A stretch of 46,831 nucleotides of DNA from Prevotella sp. (GCA_017443345.1 JAFSNR010000010.1:1-46831), one strand, 5' to 3'. Counted from the stretch's first letter, positions 34,460 to 43,281 are shown. The notes: generated by a model not told the origin, from the letters alone. Numbers and translations are program-made.

Positions 34460-35473
34460 TCTCAGATACACCACCGTCGGCAGATGGTCACTATAGCCGT
34501 TAAGCCACTGGTCTCCGGCATGTGTGCGCAGGGTGTTACCCCTATAGGGCCCCTCCTGCTGGATGAGATACGACCGACGGAACACCTGGTAATCCGTCAG
34601 CTTCAGTCCTGCTTTGTTGAGAAGCGACGACGAGACGATGATCTGGTCGAACAGATTCCATGAACCTTGGAACTGCAGGGTACCATCGCCTGCAGCGAGT
34701 ACGTTCCACCAAGGGTTATAGAGGTCGCCCTCACCCACTTCAGCCATTTCACGCTTGGCACCCAGGCACTTGGCCATCGAGGCATCCTGAGGATCGTCGT
34801 TCATATCACCCATGATCAACAACTTCACTTGTGGATCATCCTTCAGCAGCGAATCTTTCACCACCTTGAGCTGCAAACCGCCTTCCTCACGGTAGTAAGA
34901 GGTGGCACCACGCGATGGAAGATGATTCACCACGATGGTGACGTGTTCATCAGCCAGCGTACCACTGACAATCAAGAATCCACGACTGGCCCGATTCGCA
35001 TCCTCTGGTAACTTATATATATAAGGTACGAGCTTCACGTTTCGGACACTGAAGCGCGCAGGGTCATAGAGCAGGGCACAATCGACACCACGCTGATCAG
35101 GACCTTCGATATGCACGAACTGATAATTGCGGGCTTTCAGGGGAGCCTCGTTACAGAGATCCGTCAGACACTTGGCGTTCTCGACCTCAGCCACACCGAT
35201 GGCAGCACAGCCTTCCTCCAGCTTGTCGGTACCCATCTCAGAAAGCACACGCGCCATATTGTGCAACTTGTTGACATACTTCTCAGCCGTCCATTTATAG
35301 GTACCTTCGGCCAGGAACTCGTAATCGTTCTTACCCTCGTCGTGACAGGTGTCAAACAGATTCTCCAGATTATAGAAGCCTATCGCATAGTCGGCTTTCC
35401 CTCCATCAGGACGGGATCCACTGACAGTTATTGTTGTCAGAAAAGTCCCTAGAAATAATAGTAATATTCTCAT
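34454..35473 (-). CDS. Exported endonuclease/exonuclease/phosphatase (EEP) family protein
   Basis: 339 residues from ATG 35473 (MRILLLFLGTFLTTITVSGSRP, signal peptide). EEP core: YAIGFYNLENLFDT (metal Asn/Glu), GVAEVEN (catalytic Glu), VNHLPSRG (His), LLIMGDMNDDP (Asp/Asn) and the terminal GYSDHLPTVVYL (Asp-His). All catalytic motifs are intact. Substrate could be nucleic acid or a phosphoester in the periplasm. The longer frame to 35536 is excluded by a full promoter (-33 35520-35523, -7 35493-35500). First gene of an operon with udk and the UDG-like gene. Confidence 0.88.
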   Translation of the reverse strand: MRILLLFLGTFLTTITVSGSRPDGGKADYAIGFYNLENLFDTCHDEGKNDYEFLAEGTYKWTAEKYVNKLHNMARVLSEMGTDKLEEGCAAIGVAEVENAKCLTDLCNEAPLKARNYQFVHIEGPDQRGVDCALLYDPARFSVRNVKLVPYIYKLPEDANRASRGFLIVSGTLADEHVTIVVNHLPSRGATSYYREEGGLQLKVVKDSLLKDDPQVKLLIMGDMNDDPQDASMAKCLGAKREMAEVGEGDLYNPWWNVLAAGDGTLQFQGSWNLFDQIIVSSSLLNKAGLKLTDYQVFRRSYLIQQEGPYRGNTLRTHAGDQWLNGYSDHLPTVVYLRK

Positions 35474-35492
35474 ATCCGATCGTTTATGAGTG

Positions 35493-35523
35493 CAAATATA
35501 GCACAAAAATCCGAGCAGACAAA
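35493..35523 (-). promoter_or_regulatory. Promoter of the endonuclease-udk-UDG operon
   Basis: Minus strand: -33 TTTG (35520-35523), 19-bp spacer, -7 TATATTTG (35493-35500). Confidence 0.85.
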
Positions 35524-35541
35524 GAAAAAGGCACAAAAAAG

Positions 35542-35573
35542 TTTGTAGATTCCAAAAAAACTTCGTACCTTTG
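35542..35573 (+). promoter_or_regulatory. Promoter of rpmE2
   Basis: -33 TTTG (35542-35545), 20-bp spacer, -7 TACCTTTG (35566-35573). Fully consensus, as expected for a ribosomal protein gene. Confidence 0.88.
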
Positions 35574-35624
35574 CACCCGCTTTATGCGAAATTTGTATTT
35601 AAACATTAATATTTTAACAACAAA

Positions 35625-35879
35625 ATGAAAAAAGGTATTCATCCAGAAAACTATCGCCCCGTCGTATTCAAGGATATGTCCAACGGCGATATGTTCCTTT
35701 CGAAGTCTACAGCAAAGACGAATGATACAGTAGAATTCGAAGGCGAAACTTACCCAGTGGTAAAAGTCGAAATCTCGAGCACCTCTCACCCGTTCTACAC
35801 TGGTAAGAGCAAGCTCGTTGACACCGCAGGTCGTGTTGATAAGTTCATGAGCCGCTACGGTAAGGCTGCGAAGAAGTGA
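35625..35879 (+). CDS. rpmE2: 50S ribosomal protein L31, type B
   Basis: 84 residues ([30 protein letters not shown] ... [32 protein letters not shown]). HPFYTGK and GRVDKF are diagnostic of L31. The CxxC zinc motif of type A is absent, so this is the zinc-independent (type B, YkgM-like) form that in Bacteroidetes is often the only L31. It stands alone between its own promoter and a strong terminator. Confidence 0.97.
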   Translation: MKKGIHPENYRPVVFKDMSNGDMFLSKSTAKTNDTVEFEGETYPVVKVEISSTSHPFYTGKSKLVDTAGRVDKFMSRYGKAAKK

Positions 35880-35897
35880 GCATAAACGAAAAATTTT

Positions 35898-35945
35898 AAA
35901 AGGCGCGTTCCTGGTAGTTGCATATGCCATGACGCGCCTTTTTTC
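35898..35945 (+). terminator. Rho-independent terminator of rpmE2
   Basis: Stem AAAAGGCGCGT (35898-35908) / ACGCGCCTTTT (35932-35942), then T-run. The 23-nt loop may hold a small inner stem. Confidence 0.9.
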
Positions 35946-35964
35946 ACACCAAACAATCACTGAT

Positions 35965-37029
35965 ATGAAACGACTCGTATTCTTGATTCCACTATTCCTG
36001 TTGGCCTCCTGCGGAGGTGGTAGCGACGACAGTCCTTACGCGCCTATACCGACGCCTACTCCCACACCGACGCCAACGCCGACACCCACTCCTACACCGA
36101 CTGTTCAGAATGAAAATAAGAACGACGCTTCAGCAAATGAATACCTGGCCCGTCTGGAGATGCCTAAAGCCAAGAGCGGTTCACAGGTCATCACCCACAC
36201 GGCTGAAGGCTTGGGTGTGAACTACTCGCTTGAGTGGGATCCTGCGCTGAAGGCACAGCGATGGACTTGCTACCAGTTCTACAAGGACATCTTCCCTACA
36301 AACGGCAATACCCGCAAGAAACTATGGCCCGATGGCGATCCCTGGGCTTATAATCCAGATGTGCCTGCGGCAGACCAGCCGGCCAGGACCAATGAGTTCA
36401 GCAAGACCTACTACCCAGGGTTCCCAGAGACTAATGCCAACTATTTCCAGAAAGGACATATCTGTCCGTCGGCTGACCGTCTCTTTAATAAGGATGTGAA
36501 TGAACAGACTTACTATATGACCAACGTCATGCCGATGGTAGGCCATTTCAACAGTGGCATCTGGAGTAAGATGGAGGCTAAGCTACGCGAATGGCTGGGA
36601 GAGACAGTAGATCCCGGCACTTATGCAATGACCAGGAACTGGAATGACTTCTGCGACACACTGTATATCTGCAAAGGCGGTACGATAGACAAGGCTGAAC
36701 AGATTATCGGCTATACCATAGAGTCTGCCAAGACCTCCGGTGAGGATGCGCCACACGTAGGCCGTCATATCATCCCTCGCTACTTCTTCATGGCCTTGCT
36801 CGCCGTTAAGGACGGTAAATACAAGACCCTGGGTTTCTGGGTGGAGCATCTGAACGAAGACCACTCTAACGATGATCTTGGAAACTACATCGTCAGCATC
36901 GACAAACTGGAAGAGCTGACGGGTATTGACTTCTTCTGCAATCTGCCTGACGACATCGAGAATGATGTGGAGAATATCGATTCCGAAATCATCAAATCTG
37001 AGTGGGGAATGACTGACAAAAAGAAATAA
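35965..37029 (+). CDS. DNA/RNA non-specific endonuclease (NucA family), lipoprotein
   Basis: 354 residues from ATG 35965 (MKRLVFLIPLFLLASCGGG; lipidated Cys about 16). A Pro-Thr repeat linker follows (about 29-50, ten or so PT units). The nuclease domain has YQFYKDIFPTNGN.. and the beta-beta-alpha-metal motif QKGHICPSADRLF (about 162-174; catalytic His about 165; the usual DRGH is replaced by QKGH), then TNVMPM and N..IWSKME. It would degrade nucleic acid at the cell surface. The frame from 35929 begins inside the rpmE2 terminator and is rejected. Confidence 0.9.
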   Translation: MKRLVFLIPLFLLASCGGGSDDSPYAPIPTPTPTPTPTPTPTPTPTVQNENKNDASANEYLARLEMPKAKSGSQVITHTAEGLGVNYSLEWDPALKAQRWTCYQFYKDIFPTNGNTRKKLWPDGDPWAYNPDVPAADQPARTNEFSKTYYPGFPETNANYFQKGHICPSADRLFNKDVNEQTYYMTNVMPMVGHFNSGIWSKMEAKLREWLGETVDPGTYAMTRNWNDFCDTLYICKGGTIDKAEQIIGYTIESAKTSGEDAPHVGRHIIPRYFFMALLAVKDGKYKTLGFWVEHLNEDHSNDDLGNYIVSIDKLEELTGIDFFCNLPDDIENDVENIDSEIIKSEWGMTDKKK

Positions 37030-37045
37030 AAACACATGAAATACT

Positions 37046-37083
37046 AAAAAAAAGTGAAAACATGCGTGCTTTCACTTTTTTTT
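37046..37083 (+). terminator. Terminator after the nuclease gene
   Basis: A14-type stem AAAAAAAAGTGAAA (37046-37059) / TTTCACTTTTTTTT (37070-37083) with a 10-nt loop. It is immediately followed by a -7 element. Confidence 0.8.
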
Positions 37084-37085
37084 TG

Positions 37086-37093
37086 TATCTTTG
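37086..37093 (+). promoter_or_regulatory. -7 element TATCTTTG of the glutathione peroxidase gene
   Basis: TATCTTTG two bases after the terminator T-run, 38 bp before the ATG at 37132. The -33 region would lie in the terminator hairpin. Confidence 0.65.
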
Positions 37094-37131
37094 CGCTGTA
37101 AGAACTTAACACTTCTATTTTTAAACTAAGA

Positions 37132-37683
37132 ATGAAAACCGTTTACGATTTCACTGTCAAGGACAGAAAAGGTAAGGACGTCTCTTTGAAAGAGTACGCC
37201 AACGAGGTGTTGCTGATTGTCAATACAGCAACCAAGTGTGGATTCACCCCCCAATACGACGAACTGGAGAAGCTCTATGAGAAGTATCATGCAGAGGGTT
37301 TCGAGATCCTCGATTTCCCCTGCAACCAGTTCGGTCAGCAGGCTCCTGGTACCGATGAGAGTATCCATGAGTTCTGTAAATTGAATTTCGGCACTGAGTT
37401 CCCCCGCTTCAAGAAGGTCAAAGTCAATGGCGACGATGCCGACCCTCTCTTCAAGTTCCTCCAGGAGCAGAAAGGTTTTTCAGGCTGGGATATGAACCAT
37501 CCGATTGCCCCCCTGCTCGAGGACATGCTCTCAAAGGCTGATCCCGACTACAAGCAGAAACCAGACATCAAGTGGAACTTTACCAAGTTCCTCATCAACA
37601 AGAAGGGACAGGTCGTAGCACGCTTCGAACCTACAGAAGCCCTCGCCAATATCGAGGCACAGATTGAAGCACTGCTCAGATAA
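37132..37683 (+). CDS. Glutathione peroxidase family (thioredoxin-dependent type)
   Basis: 183 residues. Reduces peroxides. Peroxidatic Cys36 in VNTATKCGFTPQY, Gln in FPCNQFGQQAPG (about 62-73), the Trp-Asn pair in IKWNFTKFLI, and a possible resolving Cys82 (HEFCK), which suggests thioredoxin rather than glutathione as electron donor. No signal peptide. Stands alone between two hairpin terminators. Confidence 0.94.
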   Translation: MKTVYDFTVKDRKGKDVSLKEYANEVLLIVNTATKCGFTPQYDELEKLYEKYHAEGFEILDFPCNQFGQQAPGTDESIHEFCKLNFGTEFPRFKKVKVNGDDADPLFKFLQEQKGFSGWDMNHPIAPLLEDMLSKADPDYKQKPDIKWNFTKFLINKKGQVVARFEPTEALANIEAQIEALLR

Positions 37684-37710
37684 AAATTCCTCCCAAACAT
37701 ACAAACATCA

Positions 37711-37740
37711 AAAAAGGCTCGTTTCACAACGAGCCTTTTT
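37711..37740 (+). terminator. Symmetrical terminator after glutathione peroxidase
   Basis: Perfect stem AAAAAGGCTCGTT (37711-37723) / AACGAGCCTTTTT (37728-37740), 4-nt loop. It carries A- and T-runs on both sides and can stop transcription in both directions. Confidence 0.93.
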
Positions 37741-38006
37741 CACAAAAAAAATCTTAAAAAACTAAATTAATCAACCATAAACCTTAACCATTAAAATCTT
37801 TCTTTTCTGGTGCAAATATACGACGAGATTTCGAGAGTCATGTTCACGTAGCGTTTTTTGATGTTTAAAATGCGTTATTTAATGGATTTTCGACTCGAAA
37901 TCACGAAAATTAAACGTTTTTAGGCCTAAATCGACATTTTTTTGCCTAAAAAAGAGAGTAATTCGAAGAAATTATCTAATTTTGCACATACAATTAAGAA
38001 CCATAA
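37741..38006. other. Long leader region of the histidine kinase gene
   Basis: No gene seen. It holds a plus -7 TAATTTTG (37977-37984, 22 bp before the ATG), an inverted repeat TTTTTAGGC (37917-37925) / GCCTAAAAA (37944-37952), and a second one GATTTCGAG (37827-37835) / CTCGAAATC (37894-37902). A leftward TATATTTG (minus, 37812-37819) points at the symmetrical terminator. Confidence 0.55.
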
Positions 38007-39692
38007 ATGGATTTTCGTATACTATTAACCCTCGCTATTGTGGCAGTTATTGCCGTTTTCTTCCTTATTGGAAGGAACGAATACCTGCGGCGTATACGAT
38101 TCATGGAGCGCACACAGCTCAATGCCATCTTCACCAACATCACCCACGAACTGCTCACGCCTCTCACCGTGATCTCTGCCTCCGTCGACAAACTCAGGGA
38201 CGGGAAACCCGAAAACGGGCATGACTATGACCTGATGCAACTTAACATCCAGCGTATGGTGCGCCTGCTGCAGCAGATGCTCGAGACCAGCAAGTCGGAA
38301 GCTGGTCAGCTGAAGCTGCTGGTGACTCAAGGCGACGTCATGCGCTATATCCGAGAGACGGCAGAATGTCTCGAACCCCTGATTATCAAGCGGAAGATGA
38401 AGTTCACCATCACCTGTCAGCCTGAGAGTATGATGGGTTGGATAGATACCGACAAGCTCGACAAGATCATCTATAACCTCCTCTCGAATGCCGCCAAATA
38501 CTCGGCAGAAAACGGGGAGGTCTCCATCAAAGCCACCACGAACTACACTTATGATCACATCCGCATCATCGTCAGCGACACAGGAGAAGGAATCCCACCC
38601 GATAAGATGAAACACCTCTTCGAGCGCTTCTATATCGGTGACTACCGCGAGCAGCGCACCATCGGCACAGGCGTAGGCCTGGCCCTCACCCACGACCTTG
38701 TCTACCTGCATCAAGGCACCATCGACTGCCAGAGCGAGCTGGGTAAGGGCACCACCTTCACTGTCACCCTCCCTATCTATAAGGAAGCCTTCAAACCCGA
38801 GCAGATCGACGAACAGCATAAGATAGACTTCAACATCCCCAAGAACGCGATTGTCGATTTCAAGTCTGTCGTGCCCGACATCAATGCGCATATTGATGAC
38901 GACACCAACGACGAGGACAGTTACAAGGTGCTGATTGTCGAGGACAACCTCGAACTGCTGATGCTCATGCAGCAGCTTTTGAAGTCCTACTACCGCGTCT
39001 ACATTGCTCCCAATGGTGCCGAGGCCTTGAAGATTGTCCAAGACAAGGAGATCGACCTGATAGTCTCCGACGTGATGATGCCCGAGATGGACGGCTACGA
39101 ACTGACGCGCACCCTCAAGGGCGACGCCAACTTCAACCATCTGCCCATCATCTTGCTCACGGCCAAGAAACTCGCTGAGGACGAGACAGAAGGCCTCGAG
39201 GCTGGTGCCGACGACTTCCTGACCAAGCCCTTCAGACTGAAGGATCTCAAGTTGCGTATCGACAATATCATCGAGAACCGCAAGCGCATGCAGGCCGAAT
39301 TCAGCCAGGAGAGCGTCGAGGACACCCGTCAGAAGGTGGCTAAGCCCCTCACGCCCGATGAGATCTTCCTCAACCGCGTCCTCGATTTCGTACACCAGCA
39401 CCTCGCCGATGAGGACTACGACCGTGATGCCCTTGCAGCCGATATAGGCGCCAGTGCCTCCACCTTATATAATAAACTGAGGGCCATTACGGGTATGAAC
39501 GTCTCAGCCTTCATCCGCGACGTCCGCATGAAGGAAGCCCGTCGCATGGCAGAGGAGAATCCGAATCTGCGCGTCAGTGACCTCGCCTACAATGTCGGAT
39601 TCCACGATCCGCGCTACTTCTCCACCTGTTTCAAGAAGCAATTTGGCATCCAACCCAAGGAATTCCTCGACAGCTTGCAACCAAAATCTTAA
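38007..39692 (+). CDS. Hybrid histidine kinase - receiver - AraC regulator without a sensor domain
   Basis: 561 residues. One membrane helix (about 5-22), then HisKA with NITHELLTPLTV (His47), HATPase with NLLSNAAKYS (about 155), DTGEGIP and GTGVGLAL, a receiver domain (VLIVEDN about 312; phospho-acceptor Asp about 355 in LIVSDVMMPEMDG; ..TKPF) and a C-terminal AraC HTH (about 455-556, ending CFKKQFGIQPKEFLDSLQP). This is the cytoplasmic half of a Bacteroidetes hybrid two-component system (HTCS); the usual large periplasmic beta-propeller/Y_Y_Y sensor is missing. No polysaccharide-utilisation genes are next to it; TrpB2 follows after a heptamer array. The signal may come from a partner protein. 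Confidence 0.92.
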   Translation: MDFRILLTLAIVAVIAVFFLIGRNEYLRRIRFMERTQLNAIFTNITHELLTPLTVISASVDKLRDGKPENGHDYDLMQLNIQRMVRLLQQMLETSKSEAGQLKLLVTQGDVMRYIRETAECLEPLIIKRKMKFTITCQPESMMGWIDTDKLDKIIYNLLSNAAKYSAENGEVSIKATTNYTYDHIRIIVSDTGEGIPPDKMKHLFERFYIGDYREQRTIGTGVGLALTHDLVYLHQGTIDCQSELGKGTTFTVTLPIYKEAFKPEQIDEQHKIDFNIPKNAIVDFKSVVPDINAHIDDDTNDEDSYKVLIVEDNLELLMLMQQLLKSYYRVYIAPNGAEALKIVQDKEIDLIVSDVMMPEMDGYELTRTLKGDANFNHLPIILLTAKKLAEDETEGLEAGADDFLTKPFRLKDLKLRIDNIIENRKRMQAEFSQESVEDTRQKVAKPLTPDEIFLNRVLDFVHQHLADEDYDRDALAADIGASASTLYNKLRAITGMNVSAFIRDVRMKEARRMAEENPNLRVSDLAYNVGFHDPRYFSTCFKKQFGIQPKEFLDSLQPKS

Positions 39693-39714
39693 AAATTGCA
39701 TCGGAAATGCAATT

Positions 39715-39742
39715 TTCTTCATTCATCATTCTTCATTCTAAA
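39715..39742 (+). repeat. Heptamer array TTCWTCA x3-4 before trpB
   Basis: Units TTCTTCA, TTCATCA, TTCTTCA, TTCTAAA. Reverse complement of the TGAAGAA word at 17947. Ends 10 bp before the trpB -7 box. Confidence 0.88.
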
Positions 39743-39752
39743 TTATAATCTG

Positions 39753-39760
39753 TACCTTTG
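39753..39760 (+). promoter_or_regulatory. -7 element TACCTTTG of trpB2
   Basis: TACCTTTG 34 bp before the ATG at 39795; the -33 region would fall in the heptamer array. Confidence 0.7.
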
Positions 39761-39794
39761 CACGCGGATATCACCAATCCTAAACATTATCATT

Positions 39795-41153
39795 ATGGCT
39801 AAACAGAAAAAATTCATCCTCCAAGAGAGTGAGATCCCAACACAGTGGTACAACATTCAGGCTGACATGCCCAACAAGCCGATGCCTCCCATCCATCCTG
39901 CTACCAAGCAGCCTCTGGGTGTAGACGACCTCGCACACATCTTCCCTCGTGAGTGCTGTGTGCAGGAGCTCGACACAGAACATGCATGGATCGACATTCC
40001 CGAAGATGTGCTCGACAAGTACAAATATTATCGCAGCACCCCGCTGGTTCGTGCTTACGCCCTGGAAGAGGCCATCGGAACCCCTGCCCACATCTATTTC
40101 AAGAACGAGAGTACCAACCCATTAGGTTCACATAAGATCAACTCCGCCCTGCCTCAGTGCTACTATGCCAAGCAGGAAGGCACGACGAATGTCACCACAG
40201 AGACTGGTGCCGGACAGTGGGGAGCAGCCCTGAGCTACGCTGCCAAGATCTATGGTCTCGACTGTGCCGTCTATCAGGTAAAGATCACCATGCAGCAGAA
40301 GCCTTATCGCTCCAGCATCATGCGTACCTTCGGAGCCGTCGTCGAGGGTTCTCCCTCAATGTCAACCCGTGCCGGAAAGGACATCCTGACCAAGGATCCT
40401 ACCCACTCTGGTTCACTGGGTACAGCTATCTCTGAGGCTGTCGAACTGGCTACCACCACACCAAATTGTAAATATACGCTGGGCTCCGTGCTCAACCACG
40501 TAGGTCTGCACCAGACCATCATCGGTCTCGAGGCCGAGAAGCAGATGCAGATGGCTGGTGAATATCCCGACATCGTCATCGGATGCTTTGGTGGAGGCTC
40601 CAACTTTGGAGGTATATCCTTCCCATTTATGCGTCACAACCTGAAGGACGGCAAGACAACAGAGTTCATTGCTGCCGAGCCCGACAGTTGTCCGAAGCTC
40701 ACCCGAGGCCAGTTCCGCTACGACTTCGGCGACGAGGCTGGCTACACCCCACTCCTCCCGATGTACACACTGGGTCATAACTTCCGGCCCTCAAACATCC
40801 ACGCTGGCGGTCTGCGTTATCATGGTGCTGGCATGATCATCTCCCAGCTCATCAAGGACGGTCTGATGCATGGTGTCGACATCCCACAGCTTGAGACCTT
40901 CGAGGCTGGTATGCTCTTCGCCCGCACTGAGGGAATCATCCCTGCTCCTGAGAGCTGTCACGCCATCGCAGCCACCATCCGCGAGGCTCAGAAGTGCAAG
41001 GAGTCTGGCGAGGAGAAGGTCATCCTCTTCAACCTCTCCGGCCACGGCCTCATCGACATGCCGAGCTACGAGTCATTCATCAAGGGCGACCTGCAGAACT
41101 ACACCGTCACCGACGAGATGATAGCAGCAAACCTCGCAGAACTGGATAAGTAG
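39795..41153 (+). CDS. trpB: TrpB2-type tryptophan synthase beta chain
   Basis: 452 residues from ATG 39795 (MAKQKKFILQESEIPTQWYNIQADMPNKPMPP). PLP enzyme joining indole and serine. PLP lysine K114 in NPLGSHKINSA, GAGQWG, phosphate loop CFGGGSNFGG, and SGHGLIDMPSY near the end. The long N-terminal extension and overall length place it in the TrpB2 class, which often works without TrpA; no trpA is adjacent. It is followed 24 bp later by an epimerase gene. The in-frame extension to 39696 includes the promoter and is rejected. Confidence 0.92.
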   Translation: MAKQKKFILQESEIPTQWYNIQADMPNKPMPPIHPATKQPLGVDDLAHIFPRECCVQELDTEHAWIDIPEDVLDKYKYYRSTPLVRAYALEEAIGTPAHIYFKNESTNPLGSHKINSALPQCYYAKQEGTTNVTTETGAGQWGAALSYAAKIYGLDCAVYQVKITMQQKPYRSSIMRTFGAVVEGSPSMSTRAGKDILTKDPTHSGSLGTAISEAVELATTTPNCKYTLGSVLNHVGLHQTIIGLEAEKQMQMAGEYPDIVIGCFGGGSNFGGISFPFMRHNLKDGKTTEFIAAEPDSCPKLTRGQFRYDFGDEAGYTPLLPMYTLGHNFRPSNIHAGGLRYHGAGMIISQLIKDGLMHGVDIPQLETFEAGMLFARTEGIIPAPESCHAIAATIREAQKCKESGEEKVILFNLSGHGLIDMPSYESFIKGDLQNYTVTDEMIAANLAELDK

Positions 41154-41177
41154 TCCCACCTCCTTCTATATAAAACT

Positions 41178-42032
41178 ATGGTAGAGCTAAAGAATGAAAT
41201 GCTGACCATTCAGGTGGCAGAGAAGGGAGCAGAACTCCAGAGTGTGAAGGACAACGATGGGAAAGAGTATATGTGGCAGGCTGGACCGCAATGGAACAGA
41301 CATTCTCCGATCTTGTTCCCAATCGTTTGTAGCGTGAACAACGACACTTATACGGTTGACGGCAAGGATTACCACCTGCCAAGACACGGATTTGCACGCG
41401 ACATGATGTTTACGGTAGTCAGTCTGACGTCCGAGAAAGTGACGATGGCACTCCACGATAGTGAAGAGACGCTGAAAGTGTATCCCTATCGATTCAATCT
41501 GGCAGTTACCTACCGACTGGAGGGCAACAAGGTCCACGTCATTTGGCACGTGGAGAATACGGACACCAAGGAGATCCATTTCCAGATAGGAGGTCATCCC
41601 GCCTTCAACATGCCCAGTGGCAAACTCGAAGGAATGATCAAACTGGACAATGAGGAACCTATGGACATGCTGAAGAGCTATGCCGATGGCAGCGTCGAAC
41701 TGGTAGAGGTTCCCCTGGAGGCCGATATGGGTATCATGGAAATCAACAACAACTTTTTCCGTGCCGACTCTGTCAAGATACACAAATCCCAGACGCATCG
41801 CGCCATGCTTATCGACACCAATGGCGAACCAGCGGTTACAGTGGACTACAAGGCTCCCGTATGTGCATTCTGGAGCCCTTACGACAAGCAGGCCCCATTT
41901 GTTTGTATTGAGCCGTGGTACGGAATAGGCGATCCCAGAGGCTTTAATGGCGAGTTTAAGGACAAGCCAATGATGAATCACCTCCAGCCCGGAGCCTCGT
42001 TCATGAGCAAATACACGATCACAATAGGATAA
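41178..42032 (+). CDS. Aldose 1-epimerase family protein
   Basis: 284 residues. Galactose-mutarotase fold with WQAGPQWNRHSPILFPIV, LPRHGFARD (His/Arg), QIGGHPAFN (catalytic His) and the late CIEPWYG (catalytic Glu). The N terminus (VELKNEMLTIQVAEKGAELQSV) fits the YeaD/LacX-like branch acting on hexose or hexose-6-phosphate; the exact sugar is unknown. Probably co-transcribed with trpB. Confidence 0.9.
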   Translation: MVELKNEMLTIQVAEKGAELQSVKDNDGKEYMWQAGPQWNRHSPILFPIVCSVNNDTYTVDGKDYHLPRHGFARDMMFTVVSLTSEKVTMALHDSEETLKVYPYRFNLAVTYRLEGNKVHVIWHVENTDTKEIHFQIGGHPAFNMPSGKLEGMIKLDNEEPMDMLKSYADGSVELVEVPLEADMGIMEINNNFFRADSVKIHKSQTHRAMLIDTNGEPAVTVDYKAPVCAFWSPYDKQAPFVCIEPWYGIGDPRGFNGEFKDKPMMNHLQPGASFMSKYTITIG

Positions 42033-42132
42033 AAGTGGTGAAGTGATAAATAATACTAAAAAGGAAGGATTTATTTGGTAGTTTCAGGAAAAATTGCGTA
42101 ATTTGCGCTTCGTAAAACATGAAGCGTAAAAT

Positions 42133-43263
42133 ATGAAGGAACTGAACAACCCGTTTGTAGTGTATGGTTATAAAGGCCCAGACTACTTCTGCGACAGGGT
42201 AGCAGAGACAGAGAGAATCATGAGTGGGCTGAGCAATGAGCGTAATATTACGCTTATTGCCCCTAGAAGAATCGGCAAAACAGGCCTGATTCACCATGTG
42301 TTCGCAAGTATCAGAGAGCAGCAGCCAGACATTTGCTGTATTTACTTTGATATTCTCGCCACAAAGACGCTCGACCAGTTTATACAAATAATGGCTCGCA
42401 ATGTGCTTGGCAGGCTCGACACCCCAAGCCAGTCTGCATTACGTAAGGTACAGGATTTTTTCAGTGCCTTTCGCCCCACGATGACATTTGACGCCAATAC
42501 AGGTATACCTACATTTTCACTGGATGTCGCAAGAGGTCAACAGGAGCAGTCGTTAAAACATATCTTCGACTACCTCAAACTGTCTAAGAAACGTTGCTAC
42601 ATAGCCATAGATGAGTTCCAGCAAATCACTAAATATCCTGAGACAGATACCGAAGCACTATTGCGGTCATTTATACAATTTGTACCGAATGTGTATTTTA
42701 TCTTTGCGGGCAGTAAGCAACACATGATGTCGGATATGTTCCTGTCGCCAGAGCGTCCCTTCTATCAGGGAGCACAAATCGTCAATATCAAGGAAATCAG
42801 CGAAAAGGTCTACTATGAATTCTCGAATGAGAAGCTTCTAAAGCATGGACAGGAGTTGCCAGAGGGCATATTCCATTATTTATATCTTAGGGTAGATGGA
42901 CAGACCTGGTATGTACAAGCAGTCTTGAATCGCATTTACAGCTATCAGACAGACCAGATATCAGAATCCGATATTGACTCGGCCATACAGGAACTGATTG
43001 ATGAGGAAGAAGTGGCATTCGAGAATTACTATTCGTCACTGACGACCAATCAGGCCGCACTGCTTGTGGCTATTGCCAAAGAACAACGCGTCAAGTCGCC
43101 TATGGCCCAGTCTTTCATCAGCAAATACCGCCTACCAGCCCTCAGCAGCATCAAAACCGCATTGGAAAGCCTCTCCGACAGTCAGTTCATCTATCAATAT
43201 CAAGGTGAGTATATCGTCTATGATCGATTCTTCGGTATGTGGCTCAGAGACAGAATTGAATAA
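42133..43263 (+). CDS. AAA/STAND-type ATP-binding protein without nuclease domain
   Basis: 376 residues. N-terminal PFVVYGYKGPDYFCDRVAETERI, Walker A LIAPRRIGKTGLI (about 38-50), Walker B CYIAIDEFQQI (about 155-165) and YFIFAGSKQHMM sensor, followed by a winged-helix-like C terminus (SPMAQSFISKYRLPALSSIKTALESLSDSQFI). Same broad class as the gene at 13882 but with a different C terminus: no D..ExK nuclease motif. No flanking palindrome of the 13781 type; a short CGCTTC/GAAGCG stem lies just upstream (42104-42127). AT-rich. Function unknown. Confidence 0.8.
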   Translation: MKELNNPFVVYGYKGPDYFCDRVAETERIMSGLSNERNITLIAPRRIGKTGLIHHVFASIREQQPDICCIYFDILATKTLDQFIQIMARNVLGRLDTPSQSALRKVQDFFSAFRPTMTFDANTGIPTFSLDVARGQQEQSLKHIFDYLKLSKKRCYIAIDEFQQITKYPETDTEALLRSFIQFVPNVYFIFAGSKQHMMSDMFLSPERPFYQGAQIVNIKEISEKVYYEFSNEKLLKHGQELPEGIFHYLYLRVDGQTWYVQAVLNRIYSYQTDQISESDIDSAIQELIDEEEVAFENYYSSLTTNQAALLVAIAKEQRVKSPMAQSFISKYRLPALSSIKTALESLSDSQFIYQYQGEYIVYDRFFGMWLRDRIE

Positions 43264-43281
43264 ATTATTCCAAAATAAGGA

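Noticed and set aside
35929-35964. Upstream start for the secreted nuclease
   Set aside because: It begins inside the rpmE2 terminator and would place residues before the signal peptide.
38025-39401. 458-codon minus-strand open frame
   Set aside because: Antisense shadow of the hybrid histidine kinase; Val/Asp/Glu/Leu-rich composition from codon complementarity.
42104-42127. Hairpin CGCTTC/GAAGCG before the second ATPase
   Set aside because: Only 6 bp and unlike the palindromes around the first ATPase; not enough to propose a second bracketed module.
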